Assembly (NCBI RefSeq): GCF_016461715.1
Contig: NZ_JAEMUI010000015.1
Location: 62,001-126,000 of the forward strand
Direction: 5' to 3'
Source of the DNA: Marinomonas spartinae
GTDB lineage: Bacteria > Pseudomonadota > Gammaproteobacteria > Pseudomonadales > Marinomonadaceae
Length of the DNA stretch: 64,000 nt
The notes beneath the pieces are model-generated. The model was not told where the DNA came from, searched no databases, and saw nothing but the letters and a program-made list of their open reading frames with translations. Both the position numbers and the translations under genes were made by a program. Shown piece by piece: positions 44,178 through 53,897 of the stretch; within the stretch, counting starts at the first letter, position 1, and each line of letters starts with the position of its first letter.

Positions 44178-44948
44178 ATGGGTGTCACACAAAAACTGCT
44201 GGTTGTTGCAGCGGCGTTATCGTTAAGTGCTTGTTCAATGTTTGAAGGTAAGAATACCTTTATGACCTATCAGGACTTGCAGACAAAGGTAAGAGAACAC
44301 GATGTCGAGATAAAAGCGGTGCAAGATCAGCTTGCACAACTTAAACAGGCTGAGAGTGCGAATAAACCGATGGCTGCTAATACTGCGTCACAATCTAATA
44401 ATGCAACTTCTCAATCCAATAACGATGGTTTAGGGTTGTCTGAGAGTGAAACACAAGCTGCGCCCAGTGTCGCGCCACAGGTAACCCCTGTTGCGAATAC
44501 TCAAACTCAGCAAATGGCACCTGCTCAGTCTTCTCCTACACAGCCCCCTGCACAAACCGCTTCCTCCTCCCAGTCGTCTTCAGTGCAAGCCGCGCCAATG
44601 GCGTCTTCTGAGCCCAAAACCGTGACGCCCAATTACAATAATAACTCTTCTGCAGCAATGACAACGACTAAGGCATCAAGTAGCAATGATCAATACGGTG
44701 TGCAGCTTGCCGCTTACACAAGTCGTCAAGAAGCAGTGAATGGATGGCAGAGGTTGAGTAAAAATAACTCAGATGTCTTTGTAAACCTTACCCCTCATAT
44801 TACTAAAGCTGTTGTTAATGGCCGCACCATGTATCAGTTAAAAGTTGGCCCGTTTTTGGACCGTGCCTACAGTGTTGGTTTCTGTAATATGCTGAAACAA
44901 AAAGGCAAAGACTGCATCATCAAAAAGTTTGATGGTGAGCCATTGTAA
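44178..44948 (+). CDS. SPOR-domain lipoprotein
   Basis: A 256-residue protein. ATG 44178 with GGAGG twelve bases upstream starts a lipoprotein signal; LSLSAC is the lipobox. A short coiled coil follows (about 30-62), then a long low-complexity linker rich in Q, S, P, A and T (about 63-170). The C-terminal SPOR domain (about 178-250, YGVQLAAYTSRQEAVNGW and VNGRTMYQLKVGPF) binds denuded peptidoglycan at division sites. Its role is probably at the septum or cell wall. Confidence 0.88.
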   Translation: MGVTQKLLVVAAALSLSACSMFEGKNTFMTYQDLQTKVREHDVEIKAVQDQLAQLKQAESANKPMAANTASQSNNATSQSNNDGLGLSESETQAAPSVAPQVTPVANTQTQQMAPAQSSPTQPPAQTASSSQSSSVQAAPMASSEPKTVTPNYNNNSSAAMTTTKASSSNDQYGVQLAAYTSRQEAVNGWQRLSKNNSDVFVNLTPHITKAVVNGRTMYQLKVGPFLDRAYSVGFCNMLKQKGKDCIIKKFDGEPL

Positions 44949-45001
44949 TTTTTCTAAGGCAACTTGCTTCGCAAGGCAATGAACACCTAATTCGGCTTCC
45001 T

Positions 45002-45040
45002 AAGCGCCTTTTACTCTTATAAGAGTAAAAGGCGCTTTTA
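45002..45040 (+). terminator. Strong terminator of the SPOR gene
   Basis: AAGCGCCTTTTACTCTT and AAGAGTAAAAGGCGCTT are perfect 17-base arms with a two-base loop and a T-rich tail. Confidence 0.9.
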
Positions 45041-45424
45041 TTTGTGTTTGAGTCAGTTTTGATTAAGGTGATGTGAAGATTGAGCATTAACATCGTATTC
45101 GGCTTTTGACCGATGCCCTTGTTTTGTGAATAGTCGATATAAGCAGAGCTAATGATTCATACACAAATGTTGTGAATTTCATCTAGGGGTTTTTGTTAGA
45201 ATCCCTTGCCACACAACAAACCCTGAGCCAAGCCGGTTCTTTCGGTAGGGTACTTGGTTTGATGGGGCGGTATACAAGAGACCTTTTGTCATAATAATCC
45301 TTATGCTTTCTTTAGCTTCAAAACTAACCAATCAGTTAAATTCTGATGAAGCCTCTATGTTAGGTAGGTATAATTCCCTGCCATCGCACCATGTAAACTG
45401 ACGATAGATTTTAGGAGTAGATTG
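45041..45424 (+). other. Leader and promoter region of the PEP-mutase-family gene
   Basis: No gene is seen in these 384 bases. CACAA-ATG-TTGTG at 45162-45174 is a small perfect dyad and might be an operator. From about 45220 the sequence CCAAGCCGGTTCTTTCGG with a later CTTGG could fold in the RNA leader, but I do not recognise a riboswitch. Confidence 0.3.
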
Positions 45425-46288
45425 ATGGCAACACCTTCCCAACATGATTTGCGAAATGACTTTCGCGCATTATTAGCAACGAAAAAATGTTACTACACTG
45501 CTTCGACCTTTGATCCTATGTCAGCGCGTATTGCGGCAGACCTTGGTTTTGAAGTCGGGATATTGGGCGGTTCCGTTGCGTCTCTTCAAGTGCTTGCTGC
45601 TCCCGATTTTGCTTTGATTACTTTAAGTGAGTTCACTGAGCAAGCGACACGCATTGGCCGTGTTGCCCGCCTGCCGATTATTGCGGATGCAGACCATGGT
45701 TATGGTAATGCTTTGAATGTGATGCGTACCATTACAGAACTTGAGCGTGCTGGTGTTGCTGCTTTGACAATCGAAGACACTTTGCTACCAGCCAAATATG
45801 GCCGTAAATCGACAGATTTAATCCCTCTGGAAGAAGCAGTTGGTAAGATTCGCGCGGCACTTGATGCCCGTATTGATCCAGCAATGTGCATTATCGCGCG
45901 CACCAATGCGGGTCAATTGACTGATGAGCAAACCATTGAGCGTGTGAAAGCTTATGAAGCCGAGGGGGTTGATGGCATTTGTATGGTGGGGATTCGTGAC
46001 TTCGATCATTTAGAGAAAATCAGTCAGCATGTTTCTATTCCACTAATGTTAATTGCCTATGGCAACCCTGAGTTAGAAGATCGTGAACGTTTGGCAGAGC
46101 TGGGCGTTCGTATTGTGGTAAATGGGCATGCTGCTTATTTTGCTGCTATTAAGGCGACATATGATTGTCTGCGTGAACAGCGTGGCATAGCGGAAGGTAA
46201 GTTGAATGCCTCTGAATTGTCTACTCGTTATTCGACACTAGAAGAAAACCGAGTGTGGGCAAGCAAATATATGGATGTTCAAGAATAA
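45425..46288 (+). CDS. Oxaloacetate decarboxylase-like enzyme (ICL/PEP mutase family)
   Basis: A 287-residue (beta/alpha)8-barrel enzyme. The metal-binding signature is [18 protein letters not shown] (about 79-96); [15 protein letters not shown] follows, and the IIARTNAGQ strand. The flexible-loop residues of PEP mutase or isocitrate lyase (KKCGH-type) are absent, as in the PA4872 group, which decarboxylates oxaloacetate to pyruvate. ATG 45425 is preferred; TAGGAG precedes it. It stands alone. Confidence 0.88.
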   Translation: MATPSQHDLRNDFRALLATKKCYYTASTFDPMSARIAADLGFEVGILGGSVASLQVLAAPDFALITLSEFTEQATRIGRVARLPIIADADHGYGNALNVMRTITELERAGVAALTIEDTLLPAKYGRKSTDLIPLEEAVGKIRAALDARIDPAMCIIARTNAGQLTDEQTIERVKAYEAEGVDGICMVGIRDFDHLEKISQHVSIPLMLIAYGNPELEDRERLAELGVRIVVNGHAAYFAAIKATYDCLREQRGIAEGKLNASELSTRYSTLEENRVWASKYMDVQE

Positions 46289-46342
46289 TATCGCTGGTGT
46301 CATCTTTGTAGACACGTCATCGGCAATGTTCTTAAACAATCT

Positions 46343-46374
46343 GAATAAAAAGCGCTTATGAGCGCTTTTTATTC
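46343..46374. terminator. Terminator between convergent genes
   Basis: GAATAAAAAGCGCT and AGCGCTTTTTATTC are perfect 14-base arms with A and T tracts on both sides. Confidence 0.9.
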
Positions 46375-46419
46375 ATTTCTCTTCTTCTGTTTTCTTTTTC
46401 TCAAACTTCCTTCTTAGAA

Positions 46420-48447
46420 TTAAACCTTAAAGCTGCCTACTTGTTCCTTCAACCCCTTGTAGAGACTCGAAATTCGTGTTGATTGGCTGCTAATGAGCTG
46501 AGAGATCTCTTGAATGCTGTCGGTCTGCTCTTGGAGTGAGGCTAAGTTTTGGTTGATTTCGTTGGCGACGGCGGATTGCTCTTGTGTGGCTTGAGCCGTT
46601 TGCGAAGCCATATCCTGAACTTTGTTGAACGATTCCGTCAAGGCATTGAAAACCTTGGTGACCTCATTGAAATTATCAGCGGTATGGTTGGCATTAGACT
46701 GACTGTTTTGAATAGATTGAGAGGATTTGTGTACGTTTTCTCGAAGTTGAGCGATCATGGCTTCGATTTCGTTTGTACTGTCTTGTGTGCGTGTCGCAAG
46801 TGTTCGAACCTCGTCGGCAACAACAGCAAATCCACGGCCTTGCTCACCTGCGCGAGCGGCTTCGATAGCAGCATTTAAGGCCAATAAGTTGGTTTGCTCT
46901 GCAATGCTGCGGATGACTTCCAAAACCGAGGCAATGGCTTCCGAGCTTTTTTCAAGCTCGTTGGAGCGGGATAAGTCTTCGGCAATGTCTTTTACTAAAT
47001 TGGACATGGCGTTTTGAGAATCATTGACCGCTTTGAGGCCATTTTTCGTTAATTGGTTTGAGGTTTTCGCCTCTGCAGCTGTGTTACTTGCAATCTCCTC
47101 CATCGACCGATTAGACATATTCATTTCGTGACCTGCACTAACAATGGACTCTGATGCTGCGACTAATGCATCGGTAATCCTCCCTGTTTTATCGGAGACG
47201 GTATTCAGCTCGCTGGTGGTATCCCCCAAGGCAAAGGACTCTTTTTGAATGTGACTAATGATGGTGCGCAATTTTTCTAGGAAACTATCGAACTCATTAG
47301 AAAGATCCCCCAGTTCATCTTTGGAGGACGAGTGAATGCGCTGGGTCAGGTCGCCATCGCCTTCAGCAATCTCTTTAATCCGTTGGGTGATGCTTTCAAC
47401 GCTTTTTGTCAATCTTAATGGAATGACATAACCGACAACGAGAGCAAGCGCGAAGGAAATCAATAGAATGACCTTTGCAATGTTTTGGTATTCTTGAATT
47501 TTTTGCTCTACATCGACTTGTAGGTCGTGAGAGCGTTCTCTTACGGATTCTCCTGCTTTGTCTAACAAATCACGAATGGCAGAAAATTTTTCTTCCATTT
47601 GTTTGAATTGCTTTGGCTCTGTGTTGTTGCTTGCCGAGTAAGTATTGATTAAGTCTGTACTGTCAGCCAGCCACTGACTAAATTGCACATCAAAATTACC
47701 AAAAGGCTTTGTGAGATTTGGCTCGTTTTTAAGATAGGTGCGATAGGTGTTAAAGCGTTGAATCACCTGCTTTGCATTGTTTTGAAACTCGACTTTGTTT
47801 TCTTGAAAATCGCCAATGCGGTTGATGATTTTTTGTTGGGCCAAGCGAGCCTGATAAAGATCTCGGTCAGCACTCAATACTTCTGTGATGGCTTCTAAGT
47901 AACGTTCTAAGCTAAGTGCGCTAAGGTGCACATTTTCTGCTTTACTCGCGAAGTCATGGAGACTTTCGCCTGCTTTATCGAGCGTATTACGCAGCTTAAT
48001 AAATTGTTTGTCTATCTCTATCGTCGGGGAGGGGGTGGCAGATTGATGGGTATTCAACAGTCGTTGACTGGCGTCTAACCATTCTTTATAGAGGCGGTCA
48101 AAATCCGCAAAGGGTGCTAGTACTGCTTTGGGCTCATCAGCGAGGTATTCACGGTACTTTTGAAATCGATCAAATACCTGTTGAGCATTTTCTGTAAAGG
48201 TGTCGCGATTCTTTTGAGCGTTGCCCTGATTAAAAAAAAGTTGTTCTTGCGCTAAGCGCGCTTGGTAAATGTCTCTATCAGCATTTAATACCACCGACAT
48301 GGCTTCAAAATAGTGACTGGTTTGTTTTTTTAATACGCTTTTTTGATAACTGCTTATGATTGCGTTAAACGCAAATAAACCAGCGAGAATCAAAGATAGA
48401 ACAACGATGGGGAGCATCATTTTGATTCGAATTGATTGTGTTCGCAT
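46420..48447 (-). CDS. Methyl-accepting chemotaxis protein with duplicated sensor
   Basis: A 675-residue chemoreceptor. After a membrane helix (about 10-30) the large periplasmic part contains two homologous helical units: residues about 48-165 and 187-305. Both begin VL(N/S)ADRD(I/L)YQARLAQ, continue with a FQ/FN...YREYL/YRTYL segment followed by (N/D)EP, and end in LDKAGES. A second membrane helix (about 323-343), HAMP, and the signalling tip [20 protein letters not shown] follow. The sensor looks like an all-helical domain doubled in tandem. The ligand is unknown. Confidence 0.93.
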   Translation of the reverse strand: MRTQSIRIKMMLPIVVLSLILAGLFAFNAIISSYQKSVLKKQTSHYFEAMSVVLNADRDIYQARLAQEQLFFNQGNAQKNRDTFTENAQQVFDRFQKYREYLADEPKAVLAPFADFDRLYKEWLDASQRLLNTHQSATPSPTIEIDKQFIKLRNTLDKAGESLHDFASKAENVHLSALSLERYLEAITEVLSADRDLYQARLAQQKIINRIGDFQENKVEFQNNAKQVIQRFNTYRTYLKNEPNLTKPFGNFDVQFSQWLADSTDLINTYSASNNTEPKQFKQMEEKFSAIRDLLDKAGESVRERSHDLQVDVEQKIQEYQNIAKVILLISFALALVVGYVIPLRLTKSVESITQRIKEIAEGDGDLTQRIHSSSKDELGDLSNEFDSFLEKLRTIISHIQKESFALGDTTSELNTVSDKTGRITDALVAASESIVSAGHEMNMSNRSMEEIASNTAAEAKTSNQLTKNGLKAVNDSQNAMSNLVKDIAEDLSRSNELEKSSEAIASVLEVIRSIAEQTNLLALNAAIEAARAGEQGRGFAVVADEVRTLATRTQDSTNEIEAMIAQLRENVHKSSQSIQNSQSNANHTADNFNEVTKVFNALTESFNKVQDMASQTAQATQEQSAVANEINQNLASLQEQTDSIQEISQLISSQSTRISSLYKGLKEQVGSFKV

Positions 48448-48768
48448 AACTTAATAATCCCTTATACAGTCAGTCAATTTTATCATTAACCATAGACCAA
48501 AAATGGAAAACAGCCATAGAAAGGCAATAAGTTATTGTCAGGATGCATCGCGTTTGTTGTAAAAAGGCGAGGTTGAGCGTTGCGTGCATGTTAGAACAAA
48601 GCGGCTTTTGCTGCGAATGGATGGCGTATTAAAAAATAGTTTGATTATTTTTTGTTCTGTTTCGTGTTGGTTTTTACTATGAAACAAATGTGTTTCTGTC
48701 GATAAAATTCGCGAAAAACTCAATAATTTGCAGTAAAAATCTTTTAACTTCGGATTAATGGCGTTTTT

Positions 48769-48802
48769 CTGTCACAAATTTGTCATCGAGGGTTTTTATA
48801 CT
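48769..48802 (+). promoter_or_regulatory. Pho box and -10 element (PhoB-dependent promoter)
   Basis: CTGTCAC at 48769-48775 and TTGTCAT at 48780-48786 are direct repeats separated by AAAT, matching the 18-base Pho box (CTGTCAT-N4-CTGTCAT) at 12 of 14 repeat positions. A TATACT hexamer begins ten bases after the box, at 48797-48802, the spacing seen in PhoB-activated promoters where the box replaces the -35 element. The LacI gene starts 38 bases further on. Confidence 0.75.
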
Positions 48803-48839
48803 GCGCTGCATCTAGGAGGATGAAAGAAGGTCCATTACC

Positions 48840-49862
48840 ATGAATATCAAAGATGTGGCGGCGTTAGCAGGGGTGTCTCCTGCAAGTGTATCGCGATGTT
48901 TGAACAATACGGGTCCGATGAGTAAGACAACTCGCGCTCGTATTGAAAAAGTCGTTGCATTGACAGGGTATGATACGGGCCGTACATCGAAGCAGGTTGA
49001 GTGGAATCAAAACCCGACCATTGGTGTCATGATTCCTAGTTTGCTAAACCCTGTGTTTTCTGAAATTGTTGCGGGGATTCAAAAGCGAGCACGACATTTT
49101 GGCTATTCTGTTATCGTTGTGGATACGCAATATGAACGTCGTCTTGAAAAACAAGCCATTATCGATCTTATTCGCCAACGCGTCGCTGGCGTGATTCTGA
49201 CGACGACATCGGTGGATGACAATGATGCCTTATCTTTACTAAGGGAGTTTCGCTTCCCTTTTTGTCTTGTTCATAATCAATCATCAAATGAGCCTTGCGT
49301 CTTTGTGGATAATTACCAAGCAGGCCGGGACGTTGCTGAACACTTGCTAAGTCTTGGGCATACAAAGATTGGCATGGTGGCTGGCCGTTTTCTATCTTCT
49401 GATCGGGCTAAGCAGCGTTATTTAGGGTTTACCGATTTTCTGCAAGAACAGTCAACCTCGATTTCCGTGCAATTGATCGAAGTGGATCAATATGCACTGA
49501 CACCTTTTGATCAAACTCAAGCGTCTTTTTTTGACTCCCCAAGTTCTCCAACCGCCTGGTTTTGCAGTAACGATTTGTTGGCACTAAAGCTCGTCAATCA
49601 TCTCAAGTCAAAAGGCGTGGTTGTACCAGAAGCTGTGTCAGTGGTGGGGTTTGACGGCATGGCATTGGGGCAGATTCTTTACCCTCCATTAGCAACGATT
49701 CAAGTGCCACACCACGATATGGGGTTGTGTGCAGTGGATTTGCTGTTTAACGCCAAGCATAAAACGGCGTTTCCTTTAGCAAGGCAGTTAGATTACCAAA
49801 CCCACTTTGTGGGAACCGTGGCTGAGCGTCATCAGTCATCCAACATGCGAAGCGTTCAATAA
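48840..49862 (+). CDS. LacI-family regulator of the Pho-box operon
   Basis: A 340-residue repressor. The N-terminal HTH is MNIKDVAALAGVSPASVSRC, with the hinge helix after TRARIEKVVALTGYD, and the ligand domain spans about 62-330 (NPTIGVMIPSLLNPVFSEIV, CSNDLLALKLVNHLK). It is the first gene of an operon with a binding protein, two permeases, an ATPase and a phosphodiesterase. It should sense the imported compound. It is downstream of a Pho box, so both phosphate status and substrate would control the operon. Confidence 0.9.
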   Translation: MNIKDVAALAGVSPASVSRCLNNTGPMSKTTRARIEKVVALTGYDTGRTSKQVEWNQNPTIGVMIPSLLNPVFSEIVAGIQKRARHFGYSVIVVDTQYERRLEKQAIIDLIRQRVAGVILTTTSVDDNDALSLLREFRFPFCLVHNQSSNEPCVFVDNYQAGRDVAEHLLSLGHTKIGMVAGRFLSSDRAKQRYLGFTDFLQEQSTSISVQLIEVDQYALTPFDQTQASFFDSPSSPTAWFCSNDLLALKLVNHLKSKGVVVPEAVSVVGFDGMALGQILYPPLATIQVPHHDMGLCAVDLLFNAKHKTAFPLARQLDYQTHFVGTVAERHQSSNMRSVQ

Positions 49863-49894
49863 GAAACGTTCTTTTAAAGAGAAGGAGAAAGTTG

Positions 49895-50902
49895 ATGGGT
49901 ATCTTAAAGCAGTTTACTAAACTGGCGGTTCTATCCTTAGGGTTGACCGCAGGAGCGTCTTACGCAGCGGATGCGATTTGTTATAACTGTCCCCCTGAAT
50001 GGGCCAATTGGGGTGGTCAGTTGCAGTTGATCAAAAAAGATTTGGGGATTTCTATCCCAATGGATAATAAAAACTCAGGTCAGGCTTTATCACAATTGGT
50101 GGCTGAAAAAAACAGCCCTGTGGCCGATGTGGTTTATTACGGCGTGTCGTTTGGTATTAAAGCCGCTGAAAAGGGGGTTGTTGCATCATATAAACCGAAA
50201 AATTGGGACAAAATTCCCAAAGGCTTGAAAGATCCTAAAGGGCGTTGGTTTGCTATTCACTCTGGAACCATTGGCTTTTTTGTTAACAAAGATGCCTTAG
50301 ATGGCCGTCCTGTTCCGCAATCTTGGAAAGACCTTTTGAAGCCAGAATATAAAGGTATGGTTGGTTATCTTGATCCGACCAGTGCGTTTGTGGGGTATGC
50401 CAGCGCTGTGGCGATCAATCAGGCGTTTGGCGGCAATATGAGTAATTTTACCCCCGCCATTGATTACTTTAAAAAATTGGCCAAGAACGATCCGATTGTT
50501 CCTAAACAAACAGCTTATGCTCGCGTGATTTCTGGTGAGATTCCGATTCTTCTGGATTATGACTTCAATGCCTACCGCGCGAAATACAAAGACGGGGCAA
50601 ATGTGCAATTTGTGATTCCAAAGGAAGGTACTATTGAAGTCCCTTATGTGATGAGTGAAGTCAAGAATGCGCCACACCCTAAATTGGCCCATAAAATTTT
50701 AGACTTTGTTTTATCCAATAAAGGGCAGCGTCTATGGGCTGAGGCCTATCTCCGTCCTGTCATTGCCTCAGCTATGACACCTGAAATCGAGAAAAAATTC
50801 TTACCCGCGTCAGATTACAAACGTGCGAAACCTGTCAACTTCGAGAAAATGGCTGCGGCTCAGACTGGGTTTGCTCAGCAGTATTTAAACGCAGTGCATT
50901 AA
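49895..50902 (+). CDS. ABC substrate-binding protein
   Basis: A 335-residue periplasmic protein with a signal peptide (cleavage near SYA-ADA, residue 24). The mature N-terminus carries CYNC, an unusual cysteine pair. SGTIGFFVNKDALDGRPVPQ and SWKDLLKPEYKGMVGYLDP are typical of class II binding proteins of the ferric/AfuA and aminoethylphosphonate group. ATG 49895 is used with AAGGAGAAAG ahead. A long repeat separates it from the permease genes. Confidence 0.87.
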   Translation: MGILKQFTKLAVLSLGLTAGASYAADAICYNCPPEWANWGGQLQLIKKDLGISIPMDNKNSGQALSQLVAEKNSPVADVVYYGVSFGIKAAEKGVVASYKPKNWDKIPKGLKDPKGRWFAIHSGTIGFFVNKDALDGRPVPQSWKDLLKPEYKGMVGYLDPTSAFVGYASAVAINQAFGGNMSNFTPAIDYFKKLAKNDPIVPKQTAYARVISGEIPILLDYDFNAYRAKYKDGANVQFVIPKEGTIEVPYVMSEVKNAPHPKLAHKILDFVLSNKGQRLWAEAYLRPVIASAMTPEIEKKFLPASDYKRAKPVNFEKMAAAQTGFAQQYLNAVH

Positions 50903-50948
50903 TAACAAGTTTAATTTAACCCCTAGTGCATTTGCATGGCAAAACGAA

Positions 50949-51047
50949 AACCCCTCCCTAACCCTCCCCTTAAATAAGGGGAGGGAACTAGGAATGCCTC
51001 AGTAAAAGGCTCCTCCCCCTTACTGAGGGGGAGGCTGGGAGGGGGTT
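50949..51047. repeat. CCCTCCCC palindromic repeat (double unit)
   Basis: Two hairpins, CCCTCCCCTTA/TAAGGGGAGGG at 50962-50985 and CCTCCCCCT/AGGGGGAGG at 51012-51034, lie inside outer arms AACCCCTCCC (50949-50958) and GGGAGGGGGTT (51037-51047). The whole is a REP/MITE-like element of about 100 bp. It occupies the gap after the binding-protein gene, where such hairpins commonly protect the upstream mRNA. Confidence 0.8.
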
Positions 51048-51162
51048 ATAAGGGGTCAATGCACTAACATAAAGAGTGGCGTATGTCTCTTGTGGTTAAA
51101 ATCTAGTATTACCCGCTCTTTTTATTTTATTTTCTTGAACTATCTCGCAACGAAGCGTTTTT

Positions 51163-51975
51163 ATGAAGAAAAATAGGCAATATATTTTATTGATGATTCC
51201 TGCGCTGATTGTCAGCTTAGCGTTTTTTTTGCTGCCAATGGCGAAGCTGGTATGGCTGTCTTTTGCGAAACAGCATGGCATCAGTTATTGGTACATTTTG
51301 ACTAAACCAATGTATTTAAGCAGTTTATGGTCGACCTTTTGGCTGTCTGCTGTGGTTACCCTAGCCAGTTTGATCATTGCCACCATTGTTGGTTTATTTT
51401 TGACTCGCCATGACTTCAAAGGCAAATCCATATTGGTTGCTATGTTGAGCTTTCCTTTGGTGTTCCCTGGTGTCGTCATTGGCTTTTTTGTCATTATGTT
51501 GGCAGGGCGACAAGGTTTGCTTGCTGAGCTGGGTCTTGCATTAACAGGCGAACGGTGGACGCTCGCTTATTCTATTTCAGGTCTTTTTATTGGTTATTTG
51601 TATTTCTCTATTCCTCGCGTAGTGCTGACGGTAATGGGCGCGGCGGAGAAGTTGGATAATAATTTGATCGAAGCGGGGCGTTCATTAGGGGCAAATCGTT
51701 GGCAGTTACTCCGGGATGTGACAATACCCGCACTGACTCCTGGTTTAATTTCGTCTGGTTCTATTTGTTTTGCTACCTCCATGGGGGCGTTTGGGACCGC
51801 TTTTACCTTGGCAACCAATCTCAATGTCTTGCCGATGACGATCTATACCGAATTTACCTTAAACGCGAATTTTGCTATGGCGGCCGCGTTGAGTTTAATT
51901 CTTGGCTTTATTACTTGGGTATGTTTGACCATTGCGCGGCGTCAAGGTGGTTCGTCGTTAGGGATGGGAGGTTAA
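51163..51975 (+). CDS. ABC transporter permease
   Basis: A 270-residue membrane protein with about six helices and an EAA loop (EAGRSLGANRWQLLRDVTIPALTPG written in two parts: EAGRSLGANRWQLL, RDVTIPALTPG) near residues 170-194. It pairs with the next permease, whose start lies one base from its stop, so they are translationally coupled. The gene begins at ATG 51163, after the double repeat. Confidence 0.92.
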   Translation: MKKNRQYILLMIPALIVSLAFFLLPMAKLVWLSFAKQHGISYWYILTKPMYLSSLWSTFWLSAVVTLASLIIATIVGLFLTRHDFKGKSILVAMLSFPLVFPGVVIGFFVIMLAGRQGLLAELGLALTGERWTLAYSISGLFIGYLYFSIPRVVLTVMGAAEKLDNNLIEAGRSLGANRWQLLRDVTIPALTPGLISSGSICFATSMGAFGTAFTLATNLNVLPMTIYTEFTLNANFAMAAALSLILGFITWVCLTIARRQGGSSLGMGG

Positions 51976-51976
51976 T

Positions 51977-52765
51977 ATGAAAAAGGGCGTGTTTTTTTAT
52001 TTGCAATTGGCCTTCACTCTATTGATTTGTGCTTTCTTAATTGTGCCCGTTTTTATGTCCATCACGGCGGGGCTGACCAATAACTATTTTGTTGGCATTA
52101 AAAGTGGCTTGACCTTTCGCTGGGTCGAGCAGGTATGGGGAATGTATTCCAATACCATTTGGCTAACCATGAAAATTGCCTTGGTAACGACTCTGGTGAA
52201 TCTTTGTGTGGGTGTGCCTTGTGCCTACTATTTGGCGCGCAGTCGAAGCAAATTATCGGCCTTTTTAGATGAGTGTTTAACCTTACCAATTGCCATCCCG
52301 GGGATGGCAATTGCACTGGGGCTGATTTCTGTATATGGCGGTATCACTGAGTTTCGCATGAGCTGGTCGTTTATTTTAGTGGGTCATGTGATTTTTACTT
52401 TGCCCTTTATGGTGAAGTCTGTCTTAGCGGTTTTGCAAAGCATTAATTTCCGCGTATTGGAAGAAGGGGCCGCCAGTTTAGGGGCGAGCTTTTGGCAGCG
52501 TTTTTTTCATGTCATCGTGCCCAATTGCAAAACGGGTATCGTAAGCGGCATCTTGATGACCCTGACCTTGTCAGCAGGGGAGTTTAATTTAACCTGGATG
52601 TTGCATACGCCATTGACGAAAACCTTGCCCGTTGGCTTGGCGGATTCTTATGCGTCCATGCGCTTGGAAGTCAGTTCTGCTTACACCTTGATTTTCCTTG
52701 GCATGATTTTGCCTTTATTGATTGCCGCGCAATTTCTGAACCGTCGACCCAAGCGTAGCGCGTAG
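51977..52765 (+). CDS. ABC transporter permease
   Basis: A 262-residue membrane protein with about six helices and an EAA loop (EEGAASLGASFWQRFFHVIV) near 164-183. With the preceding permease it makes a heterodimeric channel of the PotBC-like group. It starts one base after the previous stop. Confidence 0.92.
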   Translation: MKKGVFFYLQLAFTLLICAFLIVPVFMSITAGLTNNYFVGIKSGLTFRWVEQVWGMYSNTIWLTMKIALVTTLVNLCVGVPCAYYLARSRSKLSAFLDECLTLPIAIPGMAIALGLISVYGGITEFRMSWSFILVGHVIFTLPFMVKSVLAVLQSINFRVLEEGAASLGASFWQRFFHVIVPNCKTGIVSGILMTLTLSAGEFNLTWMLHTPLTKTLPVGLADSYASMRLEVSSAYTLIFLGMILPLLIAAQFLNRRPKRSA

Positions 52766-52788
52766 TTAGCATTAAACAGCCTTTATGA

Positions 52789-53892
52789 ATGAATAAGATG
52801 AGTAACACAATGAAAAATGCATCAACGAGTGTGGCGATTACATTAAAGCAGGTTCAGAAAACCTTTTCTGATGGCACACTGGCCTTGAAGCCTTTAGACC
52901 TTCATATTGAACAAGGTGAAATTTTAGTTTTATTAGGGCCATCCGGTTGTGGCAAAACCACCACTTTGCGTCTTATTGCTGGCTTAGAGTTTTGTGATCA
53001 GGGTGGTCAAATTCTGTTTGGTGAGCGGGATGTCACTCAGATAGCCATCGAACAGCGTCGTGTTGGTATGGTCTTTCAATCCTATGCACTGTTTCCCAAT
53101 ATGGATGTGAGTGAAAATATTGCTTACGGCTTACGGGTGCGTGGAGAAAGCAAAACCACGCAACAGGAAAAAGTAAACGAAATGCTAGAGCTGTTTGACT
53201 TACAACCCTATGCCCAACGTGCGATAGATCAGTTATCTGGAGGTCAGCGTCAGCGAGTGGCTTTGGCTCGTGCCATCATTACCGAGCCAGAAGTACTCTT
53301 ACTCGACGAGCCATTATCCGCTTTGGATGCTTTGTTGAAAAAACGCTTACGAACCGACATTAATGCTTTGTTAAAACGTTTGGGCATTACCGCCGTGTAT
53401 GTGACGCACGACCAAGAAGAAGCCATGGCGATGGGAGATCGCATTGCTATTTTGGATCATGGCGAGATCGCCCAAATAGGGACCGCTGAAGAGATTTATT
53501 TGTCACCTAACAATGAATTTGTGGCTAACTTTATTGGTCAAATGAACCATTTTGATGGTTTGTTACAGGGCCAAGCTTTGTCTTTTGGGAAGCAGTTTTT
53601 ACCACTGTCTCCAACGCTTTATCAATCCTGCTGCGAAGGTAAGCGTCTTCGCTGTATGGCTCGTCCTGAAGATGTGCGTTTAATGGCGTTTGACGAGGCC
53701 ACCGTTAAAGGGGCTGTGTCTCACAGTGTGTTTTTAGGGGACAGAACACGGGTTTTAGTTGATATCGAAGGGCTGCAAGAGCCAGTGCATGCAGATTGTT
53801 TTGAGCGTAAGCGCTATACAAGAGGGGATCGGGTGGGCTTAATGATTCCGCCATCACGTCTTGTGTTGTTACCCACTAGTGGTACGGAGTAA
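52789..53892 (+). CDS. ABC transporter ATPase
   Basis: A 367-residue ATPase with Walker A GPSGCGKTT, signature LSGGQRQRVALAR, Walker B LLLDEPLSALD and the switch histidine in YVTHDQEEA. The C-terminal TOBE-2 region (about 285-360) includes CMARPEDVRLM. The first ATG at 52789 has no obvious binding site; the next in-frame ATG (52798) is possible. It is 23 bp past the second permease gene. Confidence 0.94.
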   Translation: MNKMSNTMKNASTSVAITLKQVQKTFSDGTLALKPLDLHIEQGEILVLLGPSGCGKTTTLRLIAGLEFCDQGGQILFGERDVTQIAIEQRRVGMVFQSYALFPNMDVSENIAYGLRVRGESKTTQQEKVNEMLELFDLQPYAQRAIDQLSGGQRQRVALARAIITEPEVLLLDEPLSALDALLKKRLRTDINALLKRLGITAVYVTHDQEEAMAMGDRIAILDHGEIAQIGTAEEIYLSPNNEFVANFIGQMNHFDGLLQGQALSFGKQFLPLSPTLYQSCCEGKRLRCMARPEDVRLMAFDEATVKGAVSHSVFLGDRTRVLVDIEGLQEPVHADCFERKRYTRGDRVGLMIPPSRLVLLPTSGTE

Positions 53893-53897
53893 GTGAC

